Below are positions 9,499 through 17,375 of a stretch of 64,000 nucleotides of DNA, piece by piece (the stretch's first letter is position 1; each line of letters begins with the position of its first letter). The stretch covers positions 62,001 through 126,000 of the forward strand of contig NZ_JABXKQ010000175.1 in the NCBI RefSeq assembly GCF_017114945.1. Reading direction: 5' to 3'. This DNA comes from Nostoc sp. JL34 (GTDB lineage: Bacteria; Cyanobacteriota; Cyanobacteriia; Cyanobacteriales; Nostocaceae). A program made the translations under genes and the position numbers. The notes beneath the pieces were generated by a model, which worked only from the letters and a program-made list of their open reading frames with translations, ran no database searches and was not told the DNA's origin.

Positions 9499-9563
9499 TT
9501 TGTCATTTGTCATTTGTCATTTGTCATTTGTCATTTGTCATTAGGCATTTGTCATTGGGCATT
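9497..9563. repeat. ATTTGTC heptamer tandem repeat overlapping a start codon
   Basis: About seven head-to-tail copies of the seven-base unit, then a degenerate tail (GGCATTTGTCATTGGGCATT). Read on the minus strand each unit supplies an ATG, and because seven is not a multiple of three successive ATGs fall in different frames. It covers the position where the transaminase ribosome-binding site should be. Confidence 0.85.
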
Positions 9564-9618
9564 AATAAATAAAGAGTTTGTACTTTGAATTTATTAATTA
9601 CGAATTACGAATTACGAA

Positions 9619-10779
9619 TTACGAATTACCAATATGTTTCATGAAGCGTTGTAAAACTGCTTCCGGGGTGAGGTTGGGTCTGGGTAGCTTTTCTAAAGTT
9701 CCGGGACGGATTTTTAAATGAGCGAATTTAGGTCTAGTGTTAGCATCTGCGGTAAATAAGGCATCTAAAAGGGCGGGATCATCTCCGGCTAATGTAACGC
9801 CGTAACCGCACGCTTCCGCAATTTTGGCAAAAGATATACCCGCAGAAACGGTGGCTTGTGCGCCTGTGGAATCGTGGACTTCATTATCTAAAAGAATATG
9901 GGTCAAGTTAGCACCGCCATAAGTGCCAATAGTCGCAAAATTTCCCATTCGCATTAATGCTGCCCCATCGCCATCAATGACCACTACTTTGAGGTCTGGA
10001 CGTGCTAAGGATAAGCCCAATCCCATTGAGGAAGCGCAGCCCATCGACCCAACCATGTAAAGATGATTGGCGCTGTCTTTACTAGCGAAGAGTTCGCGTC
10101 CCGTGTATCCGGTGGTGGCAATTACTACAGTGTTTTCTGGATCGGTAAGTTCCACAATCCGAGCTAATGCTTCGCTGCGAGAAATGCGTTGTTCTTTGCG
10201 ATCGCGAAAAAAGCTTTGCTGAATATGAGCGCTATTGCTATTTTCTCGTTCTGGGATAGAAGAACGGGTGAGGGCATGGGGGGCGATCGCTCCTTTACGC
10301 ATAATTAGAGCATAAGGACAGCGTTCTTGTTGCATATAAGCTGTGGCTCTTTGCAAAACAGGTTCTATTTCTCCTGCATCTGTGGGAAAAAATTCCCAAG
10401 GTATAGTCATTGTTTGCAGCAATTTCTCTGTGATTTGCCCCATTAATTTATGTTGTGGTTCATCTTGCAACAAGCGATCGCCTCGCAGGGTACAAATCAG
10501 CAGCAGCGGAATCCGAAAGATGTAAGTGAGGGAGGTTAACGGGTTAACTGCATTTCCCAAACCAGAGTTTTGCATCATTACTACAGCTGGTTTACCAGCA
10601 ATTGCGGCTCCAGCTGCGATCGCTACAGCATCTCCCTCATTGGCTGCGGAGATATATCTAAGTTGAACGTCATTGATGACGTAGTTAATAAAAGGCGTGA
10701 GAAAAGAACAGGGTACACCGGTGTACCACCCAAAGCCAAGATTACGCGCAGCTTCTACAAATTCCTCTGCCTGAATCAT
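9619..10779 (-). CDS. ppd: Phosphonopyruvate decarboxylase
   Basis: A ThDP-dependent enzyme that decarboxylates phosphonopyruvate to phosphonoacetaldehyde, pulling the unfavourable PEP mutase reaction forward. 386 aa from ATG 10779, close to the family's usual ~380; the frame is open further upstream but there it translates heptamer repeats. Visible features are the N-terminal GVPCSFLTPFIN, AANEGDAVA with the cofactor-activating Glu, and the C-terminal ThDP/Mg motif GDGAALMRMGNFATIG followed by LLDNEVHDSTG. It lies between PEP mutase and the AEP transaminase on the same strand, which fixes the pathway order. The 255-base gap to the upstream gene is filled by an inverted repeat array. Confidence 0.92.
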   Translation of the reverse strand: MIQAEEFVEAARNLGFGWYTGVPCSFLTPFINYVINDVQLRYISAANEGDAVAIAAGAAIAGKPAVVMMQNSGLGNAVNPLTSLTYIFRIPLLLICTLRGDRLLQDEPQHKLMGQITEKLLQTMTIPWEFFPTDAGEIEPVLQRATAYMQQERCPYALIMRKGAIAPHALTRSSIPERENSNSAHIQQSFFRDRKEQRISRSEALARIVELTDPENTVVIATTGYTGRELFASKDSANHLYMVGSMGCASSMGLGLSLARPDLKVVVIDGDGAALMRMGNFATIGTYGGANLTHILLDNEVHDSTGAQATVSAGISFAKIAEACGYGVTLAGDDPALLDALFTADANTRPKFAHLKIRPGTLEKLPRPNLTPEAVLQRFMKHIGNS

Positions 10780-10805
10780 AATTAAAAATTTACAGCAATT
10801 TTTGA

Positions 10806-11038
10806 GATAGGGATTGGGGATTGGGGATTGGGGACTGGGGATTGGGGATTGGGGATTGGGGATTGGGGAGGAAACGATTATTACTTCGACCTTTGAACAC
10901 AAAACGTCAAGCTTTGAACTCGAAACTTCGACCTTTGAACTCGGAACTTCGACCTTTGAACACAAAACGTCAAGCTTAAAACTTCCTATTCCCCAATCCC
11001 CAGTCCCCAATCCCCAGTCCCCAGTCCCCAATCCCTAT
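10806..11038. repeat. Inverted pair of GGGGATT-type heptamer arrays around a second tandem repeat
   Basis: The left arm (10806-10868) is a run of GGGGATTG/GGGGACTG units. The right arm (about 10990-11038) is the complementary CCCCAATC/CCCCAGTC run. Between them (10883-10985) lie four to five copies of a ~20-base unit containing CTTCGACCTTTGAAC. The arms could pair over roughly 45 bases in the transcript between pepM and ppd. Both strands are open as reading frames through the array, which creates spurious N-terminal extensions. Confidence 0.85.
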
Positions 11039-12690
11039 TGCTTCAATTGAAAAGCAAGGTCAAGATCATCTAAAGAATTAACATCTAACCAGTTACCGCG
11101 AATATAAAGTACCTTGATTGGTTTTCCTTGCTCGATTAAATAATTGCATAATTCTGGCAAACCCAAACTGTTGAATTCCGGTCGTTTTTGTAATTCATTG
11201 AGTGCTTCACTAACCCACTGTCTACCTTGACTCCGCAAGCGCAGCATCCCAATCCAGCGGCCGCTAGATTTTGCTAATTGCGTTTGTGTGGTTTTAGAAA
11301 TGTCCAACAGGTTGACATCCTGTCCAAACAGAGAGAGATCGTCTGGAATTGAGCAATAGGCGTAGTCAGGTGAACCGCTAACAGATTTGCTGTTGGCTAC
11401 AGAATCAACTACAGCCACAATTTCTCCGGGACATTCTAATAAATCTCGCAAGATGTAGCTTCTAAATAGTAAATCGCCGTAAAGCACCAGCATTTCTTCG
11501 CCAAAACTGGCTTGAGCTACGGCTAAGGATGCTAATTCTCCCGTTGTTTCATAATCTGGGTTGCGGATGACTTTAGTCCCCGGAACATTGATAGTTTCTG
11601 CTTTGTAACCGGCGACAACGGTAATATCATTGATGGCAAGTTTCTTGAATTTATCCACCAACAACCTAAGTAGAGGTTTACCTCCAAGGGGTAACATCAC
11701 TTTTGGTTTATCTTGCGTCAATCCTGCTAATTCTTGTCCTCTGCTAGCAGCCAAAACGATCGCTTGGGTATGTTGTCGTCCGTTGTTAAAGTAGCGTTTT
11801 TCAGCTTCTATGAGTTCATCCGCCCCTTGTAGCCGGAAGATTTCTTTTACGGGAGCAATATCATCTTCAATGTTGATTAAAGTTTCGCTGGCTTTCACTT
11901 CACGTGCGATCGCTTGCATACTAGCAACAGCAGCTCGAATCAAATGGTTTGCCCAGATGACCAAATTAACTTCAGCTTTGCGAAAAACATCAGTAGGCGT
12001 GCTGTAATATTTAGTCGGTATAAACACTAATGGGGAACGACCTGCCCATTCTTTAGCAAAGGCTAACACTTGGTCAGGACGCGATGATTTACTGTGAATC
12101 AGAATGGCGGTTGCTCCTGCGGCGTGGTAAGCTTCAGCTCGGCGCATTGCTTCAGAGAGATCCCAGCCGGCGATCAAAGCTTCGAGTCGGGCGACGATGC
12201 AAAAATCTGGATCTGTCTGACTATCCTTACCTGCCTTAATTTTGCCGCAGAATTCATCAATATCAGCCAAAGGTTGGCGACTCCCGTTGATGAAACTATT
12301 AGTTTTGGGAAAAAGCTTATCTTCAATACAAACTCCAGCAATACCTCGCTGTTCTAACTTCTTAACCAGGCGACGCATATTATTAAAGTTGCCATAACCA
12401 GTATCCCCATCTAACAAAATGGGGATGCTGGTGACATCAGACATGAACTCCAGCATTTCTACAACTTGAGTCCAACTGGCTTCATTATTATCTCGAACGC
12501 CATATTGAGCCGAAAGGGCTAATCCACTCGCCCAAATTCCTTTAAATCCAGCCTCTTCCACAATGCGGGCGCTAATCCCATTGTGAGCTTCCATGATGAA
12601 GTCGAGTTGAGGCGATTCGAGTAATACCCGCAATTGGGCACATTTATTTAATTTTGCAGCGGTATCAGTGGGTGCAAATATTTGATGCAT
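11035..12690 (-). CDS. pepM: Phosphoenolpyruvate mutase fused to a nucleotidyltransferase domain
   Basis: 551 aa. Residues 15-300 are PEP mutase of the isocitrate lyase superfamily, which makes the C-P bond by converting PEP to phosphonopyruvate. The diagnostic EDK-x5-NS signature is present ([10 protein letters not shown], 123-132), with [10 protein letters not shown] (92-101) as the metal-binding stretch. Residues ~309-551 are an NTP-transferase domain ([29 protein letters not shown]). Its nucleotide loop departs from the usual GxGxRL form, with Glu where Arg is expected, so its activity or nucleotide preference may differ. Fusions of this kind are known from phosphonate clusters, where the partner nucleotidylates the phosphonate. 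A stand-alone nucleotidyltransferase follows upstream, so the cluster has two such domains. Confidence 0.93.
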   Translation of the reverse strand: MHQIFAPTDTAAKLNKCAQLRVLLESPQLDFIMEAHNGISARIVEEAGFKGIWASGLALSAQYGVRDNNEASWTQVVEMLEFMSDVTSIPILLDGDTGYGNFNNMRRLVKKLEQRGIAGVCIEDKLFPKTNSFINGSRQPLADIDEFCGKIKAGKDSQTDPDFCIVARLEALIAGWDLSEAMRRAEAYHAAGATAILIHSKSSRPDQVLAFAKEWAGRSPLVFIPTKYYSTPTDVFRKAEVNLVIWANHLIRAAVASMQAIAREVKASETLINIEDDIAPVKEIFRLQGADELIEAEKRYFNNGRQHTQAIVLAASRGQELAGLTQDKPKVMLPLGGKPLLRLLVDKFKKLAINDITVVAGYKAETINVPGTKVIRNPDYETTGELASLAVAQASFGEEMLVLYGDLLFRSYILRDLLECPGEIVAVVDSVANSKSVSGSPDYAYCSIPDDLSLFGQDVNLLDISKTTQTQLAKSSGRWIGMLRLRSQGRQWVSEALNELQKRPEFNSLGLPELCNYLIEQGKPIKVLYIRGNWLDVNSLDDLDLAFQLKQ

Positions 12691-12717
12691 TTATTCTGCT
12701 TTTTTCAACCTATATAA

Positions 12718-12855
12718 TATAGCGGTTCTCACAGACCTAACCCCCAGCCCCAACCCTTGTAGCGTTGGGGGGTAAGATTCAAAGCTTCTCTCCTTTTAGA
12801 CGAGAGGAATGGAAGTGAGGTAATACTGTAATGCATCCAAACCAAAACCGCTATA
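12718..12855. repeat. Miniature inverted-repeat element (TATAGCGGTT ends)
   Basis: 138 bp with ends TATAGCGGTT and AACCGCTATA and a core reading GACCTAACCCCCAGCCCCAA. A related copy, lacking the left end, lies at about 33950-34066. It fills the gap between pepM and the next nucleotidyltransferase gene and has no coding capacity. Confidence 0.75.
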
Positions 12856-12868
12856 AATGAAGATATTT

Positions 12869-13627
12869 TCAAACATTTTCTGCGATTTCTATCTGAGGTA
12901 AAATCTCATTTTGGGCACGTTGAATATCCTGAGGAAAATCAATTTCTAGCCAAGGTAATCCAGTGATATCTTCGTAGCCAAATGTTTCTGGAGTTTCTAA
13001 CAATAGATCCCGAATTACTTCTTCATAAGGTTCATTATCCCGTCCGTCTGCAACATACTGTTCTATGCGAGTAGCAAGACGATGAGCAGCATTGCCAAAG
13101 CGAAAGAATCCGACTGACTCGCCAATCAAATCATAAGCCAAACCAAGAGCTACTTGTTTGCGAAACTCCACCAAATAACCATCTTTGACGCAAAGCTTCA
13201 CGGGTTCATCTCCCGGTTCAAAATCCCGATCTAGCAAAAAGCTGTTGGGGATATTTGTGTTCACCAGTCGTTCGATGATGCGGCGATCGCACAACACATC
13301 TGCATCCATTAATAATATGTCATCGCCAGCAACTAAATGCTGACGTACAGTCCAAAGGCTGATTACACTACCTTTAGTATAATCAGGATTATAAACTGTA
13401 CTGACCCAATTTTCGGCTCCTAATGCCTTAATTTCATCCTGAATTCTTTCTGCTTGATAACCCACAGCAATCACTACTTCGTCAATCTGGTAATGACGGA
13501 GATAGTTCAAATGGCGCTCTAATAGAGATTTGCCGTTAAATTTCAGTAAGCATTTGGGTTGGATTTGCCCGTCTTTACCTAAGCGTCGTCCAACACCAGC
13601 AGCTAAGATAATTGCCTTCATCGTCAA
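12869..13627 (-). CDS. NTP transferase, candidate phosphonate cytidylyltransferase (PntC-like)
   Basis: 252 aa, a compact single-domain nucleotidyltransferase. It has the N-terminal loop IILAAGVGRRLG, PKCLLKFNGKSLLERHL with the phosphate-contacting Lys, and LLMDADVLCDRR for the metal-binding Asp. It resembles CTP:phosphocholine cytidylyltransferases and the PntC enzymes that make CMP-AEP in AEP pathways. Position between PEP mutase and a CDP-alcohol phosphatidyltransferase supports activation of AEP or a hydroxylated AEP with CTP. The TTG-free ATG start is followed by a second in-frame ATG two codons later, so the exact start is open. The nucleotide used and the substrate are inferences from context. 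Confidence 0.8.
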   Translation of the reverse strand: MTMKAIILAAGVGRRLGKDGQIQPKCLLKFNGKSLLERHLNYLRHYQIDEVVIAVGYQAERIQDEIKALGAENWVSTVYNPDYTKGSVISLWTVRQHLVAGDDILLMDADVLCDRRIIERLVNTNIPNSFLLDRDFEPGDEPVKLCVKDGYLVEFRKQVALGLAYDLIGESVGFFRFGNAAHRLATRIEQYVADGRDNEPYEEVIRDLLLETPETFGYEDITGLPWLEIDFPQDIQRAQNEILPQIEIAENV

Positions 13628-13757
13628 ATCACCAACAGTAGCTTAGACACCAGTAAATCTGGAAGTTTTCCCAGTATTTTATAATGACTGTATTTTGCTC
13701 AATTCAACGTATATTAACGAATTCTTAACATGGAAGAAACAGTAACTCTGTATCGCC

Positions 13758-14471
13758 TCAACTGCGAAACACTTGGCGAAAACCAAAATAGGCGATCGCG
13801 TCTTTCATATTTGAGACAAAACGTTTTAAGATACCCATACGAGTGTCGGTGACGTACTCCAAAGTCAAGACAATGCGCTGTTCATTGTCACCTAAAGGAG
13901 TAACTCTGTGGTAAAGTTTGTCACCATTGAATAATACTAGAGTACCAGGGGTTATAGAGAGCGATCGCATTTCCGTCTCCCGTTCAGGAATATCCTTGTA
14001 GAGTTGATATTCCAGCTTACTGGATGAATTATCAACTAAACCAAGCAACACTGTATAGCGTTTCCCGCGATAGTAAGAGGTATCATAATGATACTGGATA
14101 TGATCTCCAGGCTCAGTGTAATAGTACAGTGCGTAAGTATGGGGATCAGCATCAGGACAGGGAAGCAGTTTTTCTACTGTAATTTGGTTGAGGAAATCGC
14201 AAAAGGCACTGAGTTGATAAAACTCTCCGAAAATCGGAGCAAGGCTATCTAAGCTATAGCGACTGATACTACCGCCCTTTTTATGATTGGGAATATAGTT
14301 GCGGTTGATAGCAGGTTGCAAAGATGGCAATAACACCAAAAACTGCTCGATGATGGAGTTCGGGACAAAGTTCTCCACTACCAAAAATTCATTTTGAGCT
14401 TGAAACTCAGCTTGAAGTTTCTGGTAATCAACGGCTGCTATAGCTTTATCAATTTCAGTTTGAAGCTCCAT
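13758..14471 (-). CDS. 2-oxoglutarate/Fe(II)-dependent oxygenase
   Basis: 237 aa with the facial triad His128-x-Asp130 (IQYHYDTSYY) and His188 (KLYHRVTPLG), and Arg199 (EQRIVLTLEY) as the likely 2OG salt-bridge residue. The domain resembles prolyl-4-hydroxylase-type oxygenases. Its place inside the cluster, 47 bases after the CDP-alcohol phosphatidyltransferase stop-to-start order on the same strand, suggests it hydroxylates the phosphonate headgroup or the lipid, for example to a 1-hydroxy-AEP product. That substrate is an inference; the family is broad. Confidence 0.85.
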   Translation of the reverse strand: MELQTEIDKAIAAVDYQKLQAEFQAQNEFLVVENFVPNSIIEQFLVLLPSLQPAINRNYIPNHKKGGSISRYSLDSLAPIFGEFYQLSAFCDFLNQITVEKLLPCPDADPHTYALYYYTEPGDHIQYHYDTSYYRGKRYTVLLGLVDNSSSKLEYQLYKDIPERETEMRSLSITPGTLVLFNGDKLYHRVTPLGDNEQRIVLTLEYVTDTRMGILKRFVSNMKDAIAYFGFRQVFRS

Positions 14472-14518
14472 TGATGTCCATTGATAATTATTTATTTATT
14501 CTCTCACTGCTTCCTTAT

Positions 14519-15145
14519 CTAGTTTGATTTCGGCTGCGGGAGTGTCCAAAATTGCCAAATTACCCATACTGCAAAGGTTGGCGCACCAATTGTCGCTGCC
14601 ATTAATAACGGCTCTAGTCCATTCAGCAAGGGAACTATGGGAAACAAATACAGCACATCTTCAATGTCAAAACCGGCGAAATTTGGTTGACGGCTGGCGT
14701 CTTTACCTAAACGCTGTTCCATTTTGTTTCGCAAATGAAAGATACAAGCAACAGACACGCCAGATACTATCCCCATCAGCAACGCCCACCAACCAAGTTT
14801 TCCCTCTCTAAGACCATATCCAATACATACAAACAAAAGAATGTGGATAATGGCGTCACTCGCAAGGTCATATTGATGTCCCCATTTGCTGCTTTTCCCA
14901 CTCAAACGAGCTAATTCACCGTCTGTATGATCGAGAAAGTTAGATAAAGCAAATAGCCATGCCCCAATGTTAACCCAAATGGTATCACCAACTGTGTAGG
15001 CGTAGCCTGTCGTAGACATCGCTACAGCAGCCGCCAACCCAGTTACAAGTCGCACCGTGGTGAGATGATTGGGGTTTACCCAACTATCTTTTAGAGGTCG
15101 AACTAGCCAGTAAGCAAGTTGAGCATCCCAAGGCTTTATGGTCAT
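14519..15145 (-). CDS. CDP-alcohol phosphatidyltransferase family protein
   Basis: 208 aa membrane protein with the complete family signature D-x2-D-G-x2-A-R-x8-G-x3-D-x3-D (from FLDHTDGELARLSG to HQYDLASD, about residues 68-95) and several hydrophobic helices around it. The family transfers a CMP-activated phospho-alcohol to a hydroxyl acceptor, or the reverse. As the first gene of the phosphonate cluster, it is the predicted step that moves AEP from a CMP adduct onto a lipid (diacylglycerol-type) or polyol. Residues about 41-49 (MSTTGYAYT) are encoded by a 29-bp interspersed repeat shared with the transaminase gene. Confidence 0.9.
   Translation of the reverse strand: MTIKPWDAQLAYWLVRPLKDSWVNPNHLTTVRLVTGLAAAVAMSTTGYAYTVGDTIWVNIGAWLFALSNFLDHTDGELARLSGKSSKWGHQYDLASDAIIHILLFVCIGYGLREGKLGWWALLMGIVSGVSVACIFHLRNKMEQRLGKDASRQPNFAGFDIEDVLYLFPIVPLLNGLEPLLMAATIGAPTFAVWVIWQFWTLPQPKSN
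14994..15022. repeat. 29-bp interspersed repeat inside the phosphatidyltransferase gene
   Basis: Plus-strand sequence begins GTGTAGGCGTAGCC and ends TAGACATCGC. It differs at about seven of 29 bases from the copy in the transaminase gene (9322-9350), mostly in the centre. It stays in frame and encodes about nine residues within the N-terminal membrane region. Confidence 0.7.
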
Positions 15146-15605
15146 AGATAAACTTGAATTTGATGTGGCCTTTGAATTTCCATAACACTGTAAATTACCA
15201 CATCTACATATAGATATAGATTTTTATTTAATCAGGACTTACGCAACTGGCACAGTGCGATCGCTATTTTGTAGTGTTTATGTAATACAAAAATGGGGTG
15301 TTGGTGAAGTAGAACGAGTCGTACTCACTATTGATTAGTGGCATAATTCAGCACTATCCCAAACTTCCAGCGCTATGCTATCTCTACCGTTATTTCTTTG
15401 CCATTGGTAAATTGGATGAATTTCATTACTTTATAAAATATTAAAAGTATATTTTTATACTAATTTGTCTCTTGCTAACTGAAATCATCTATCTAAAGAC
15501 AGTTTTGAGAAGATTAAGAAGCAAATATGCTGCTAATAGCAATTTAGAATAAGCTCTGCTCAGTTTATACTGAGCTGAGGCAGGATCTTAACAGATGTAA
15601 TAGCT
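15146..15605. other. 460-base divergent intergenic region
   Basis: This separates the phosphonate cluster (-) from the methyltransferase (+), so it should hold both promoters. It contains a CAGGACTTACGCAAC segment of the kind found at the ends of short Nostoc repeats and is AT-rich toward the methyltransferase start. No ORF and no clear operator were recognised. Confidence 0.4.
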
Positions 15606-16493
15606 ATGCCAACTTCTTCATATTCAGTTCTCACTCCTTATATTGGTGCTGATTTGAGAGTGGATTTAGATAAACAAAATATTCTAAATTTTCCTATTTC
15701 TACTTCCAGTCCAGCCATCCAAGCGAATAGCTATTACTTTGGGCATCCTTTATGGGCAAAAAACTACTTTGAAAGCTGTCATCGAGATGAAGTGTTTAAG
15801 TCCTGCTGGCAGGCGGCGATGGGTAGTTGGGATCATAAAATTGTTGTAGATATTGGTTGTGGCCCAGGCAATTTGTATGCAACACTTGGGGGAAAACCAC
15901 AATTGTTAATTGGTGTAGATGTTAGCTATGGTGCATTGTCTATGGCTCAACGTCTTGGCTATACACCAGTAAGAGCAGATGCTCACCACCTTCCTTTCAT
16001 TGACAATTTTGCTGATATCGTAGTACTGAATGCCACACTACATCACTGTGAATACATGGCTGTAGTGTTAGAAGAAGCAGCGCGTTTAGTTCGTCCAGGC
16101 GGCATCCTAATCACAGACCACGATCCTCAGTTGACTGCCTGGAACTTCCAAGGATTAGGTTTGTGGCTATGGAATTTACGCTTATGGCTATATCGGCTGA
16201 TCAAACGAGGAGGTCATACCTCAGCAGCAGAGCAAGCTTGGGCATTAGCAACTGAAGTTCATCACCGACCTGGAGATGGAGTAACGCCAGAGTTTTACTA
16301 TAAAATTCTGGAGCCGCTTGGCTTCAGTGTCAAGGTTTATCCCCATAACCATACGGTTGGTGCAGAAGTATTGCTTGGCAATTATGGTAAATCTGACAAG
16401 AAGTATCGTTTCGCTCAATTGTGCTCTCTTATAAATCCTAATTCTCCACTTGCAGCCTTGTCGCTGATGTGTGTTGCCACACGCCATATTTAA
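15606..16493 (+). CDS. Class I SAM-dependent methyltransferase
   Basis: 295 aa. The SAM-binding motif I is VVDIGCGPGN (about residues 80-89), the acidic residue after beta-2 is in LIGVDVSYGA, and VVLNATLHHCE and ARLVRPGGILITD are motifs II and III. The N-terminal ~75 residues and the region after 180 (Trp-rich, GLWLWNLRLWLYRL) are less typical and could bind a membrane or a hydrophobic substrate. It is transcribed away from the phosphonate cluster across 460 bases. Whether it modifies the phosphonate product is unknown. Confidence 0.82.
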   Translation: MPTSSYSVLTPYIGADLRVDLDKQNILNFPISTSSPAIQANSYYFGHPLWAKNYFESCHRDEVFKSCWQAAMGSWDHKIVVDIGCGPGNLYATLGGKPQLLIGVDVSYGALSMAQRLGYTPVRADAHHLPFIDNFADIVVLNATLHHCEYMAVVLEEAARLVRPGGILITDHDPQLTAWNFQGLGLWLWNLRLWLYRLIKRGGHTSAAEQAWALATEVHHRPGDGVTPEFYYKILEPLGFSVKVYPHNHTVGAEVLLGNYGKSDKKYRFAQLCSLINPNSPLAALSLMCVATRHI

Positions 16494-16686
16494 TAGAGAA
16501 ACTACGGATAGTTGCTGTGGGCATCGCAGTAAAAGCCCTCAATGACGCAATAGTGGCAGGAGTGTTGGGCGGCTGACCCATACAACAGGTAACTTTCCGA
16601 CTACTGCCTTCCCGGAGTTTAGTACGAAGCAATTAAGGGACTTCCAAGAAAGAAATTATCCAATCTTGTGGGGTGGGCATCTTGCC

Positions 16687-16912
16687 ATTGGTGTCAAGTT
16701 AAGCTCAAACTTCCTATGTCAATAAGCATTTAGGCTTAAAAATTCGGTTTTCAAGGGACAAAAAACGAACTTTTTCATGGACTATTAATGCTTTGTTTAT
16801 TAGCATCACTCCCAGCTTGCGTATAAAAGTCAGAAAAAAGTTCACCTTTATACTTCCTTCCTAACAAAACCTATCGTTGACAAATGGGTTTTAACCTTAA
16901 GTTGACACTAAT
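16687..16912. mobile_element. 226-bp miniature inverted-repeat element, copy 1
   Basis: The ends ATTGGTGTCAAGTTAAG and CTTAAGTTGACACTAAT form a 17-bp terminal inverted repeat with two mismatches. It is flanked by the direct repeat GGCATCTTGCC at 16676-16686 and 16913-16923. It has no ORF of useful length, so it would need a transposase in trans. It is nearly identical to the copies at 16953 and 52031. Confidence 0.88.
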
Positions 16913-16952
16913 GGCATCTTGCCCGCCTTCGACTACGGGCGGGCGAGACGCC

Positions 16953-17178
16953 ATTGGTGTCAAGTTAAGCTCAAACTTCCTATGTCAATAAGCATTTAGG
17001 CTTAAAAATTCGGTTTGAAAGGGACAAAAAACGAACTTTTTCATGGACTATTAATGCTTTGTTTATTAGCATCACTCCCAGCTTGCGTATAAAAGTCAGA
17101 AAAAAGTTCACCTTTATACTTCGTTCCTAACAAAACCTATCGTTGACAAATGGGTTTTAACCTTAAGTTGACACTAAT
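16953..17178. mobile_element. 226-bp miniature inverted-repeat element, copy 2
   Basis: Same length and ends as copy 1, starting 40 bases after it in the same orientation. The flanking direct repeat is GGCGAGACGCC (16942-16952 and 17179-17189), a different 11-mer from copy 1, which indicates an independent insertion with an 11-bp target duplication. The bodies differ at only a few positions. Confidence 0.88.
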
Positions 17179-17340
17179 GGCGAGACGCCCACCCCACAAT
17201 AAATAGTTGTACATTTTTTTATTTGGAAGTCCCTAAGTTGTTATATGAAGCTTATTTGATGTTGTCTTAACTGTCCTTACGTCGTTAGATGTATTTAAAG
17301 AAGGGTTGCGTCAAGCAACCCATGCAGTTCTACCATGAAT

Positions 17341-17361
17341 CCCACGGCTTCAAGCTGTGGG
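17341..17361. terminator. Hairpin after the alcohol dehydrogenase stop
   Basis: CCCACGGCTT-C-AAGCTGTGGG, 14 bases downstream of the minus-strand stop at 17376. One G-T mismatch lies in the stem and there is no U-tract. It could be an end-of-transcript hairpin or a remnant of an IS200/IS605-type end, which carry similar palindromes. Confidence 0.4.
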
Positions 17362-17375
17362 CGTATCAAAAGATT

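Larger units (their letters stand above)
16633..17237. repeat. Composite hairpin repeat (AGGGACTTCCAA ends) with nested insertions
   Basis: The outer ends carry a perfect 12-bp inverted repeat, AGGGACTTCCAA (16636-16647) and TTGGAAGTCCCT (17223-17234). Inside, a left arm GTGGGGTGGGC-ATCTT-GCCCGCC and a right arm GGCGGGC-GAGAC-GCCCACCCCAC would form a long hairpin. Each arm has been interrupted by one copy of the 226-bp element. The region 16494-17375 has no gene apart from this. Confidence 0.8.

Noticed and set aside
9495-9563. Possible CRISPR array
   Set aside because: Units are seven bases, head to tail with no spacers; the same holds for the arrays at 10806, 40430 and 43393.
10814-11050. 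Plus-strand 78-codon frame over the heptamer arrays
   Set aside because: It translates tandem repeats ([10 protein letters not shown] and similar) and exists in several frames; a by-product of the repeat.
17330-17366. End of an IS200/IS605 element
   Set aside because: Only one hairpin with a TTCAAGCTGTGGG-type loop is visible and no transposase or second end was found.
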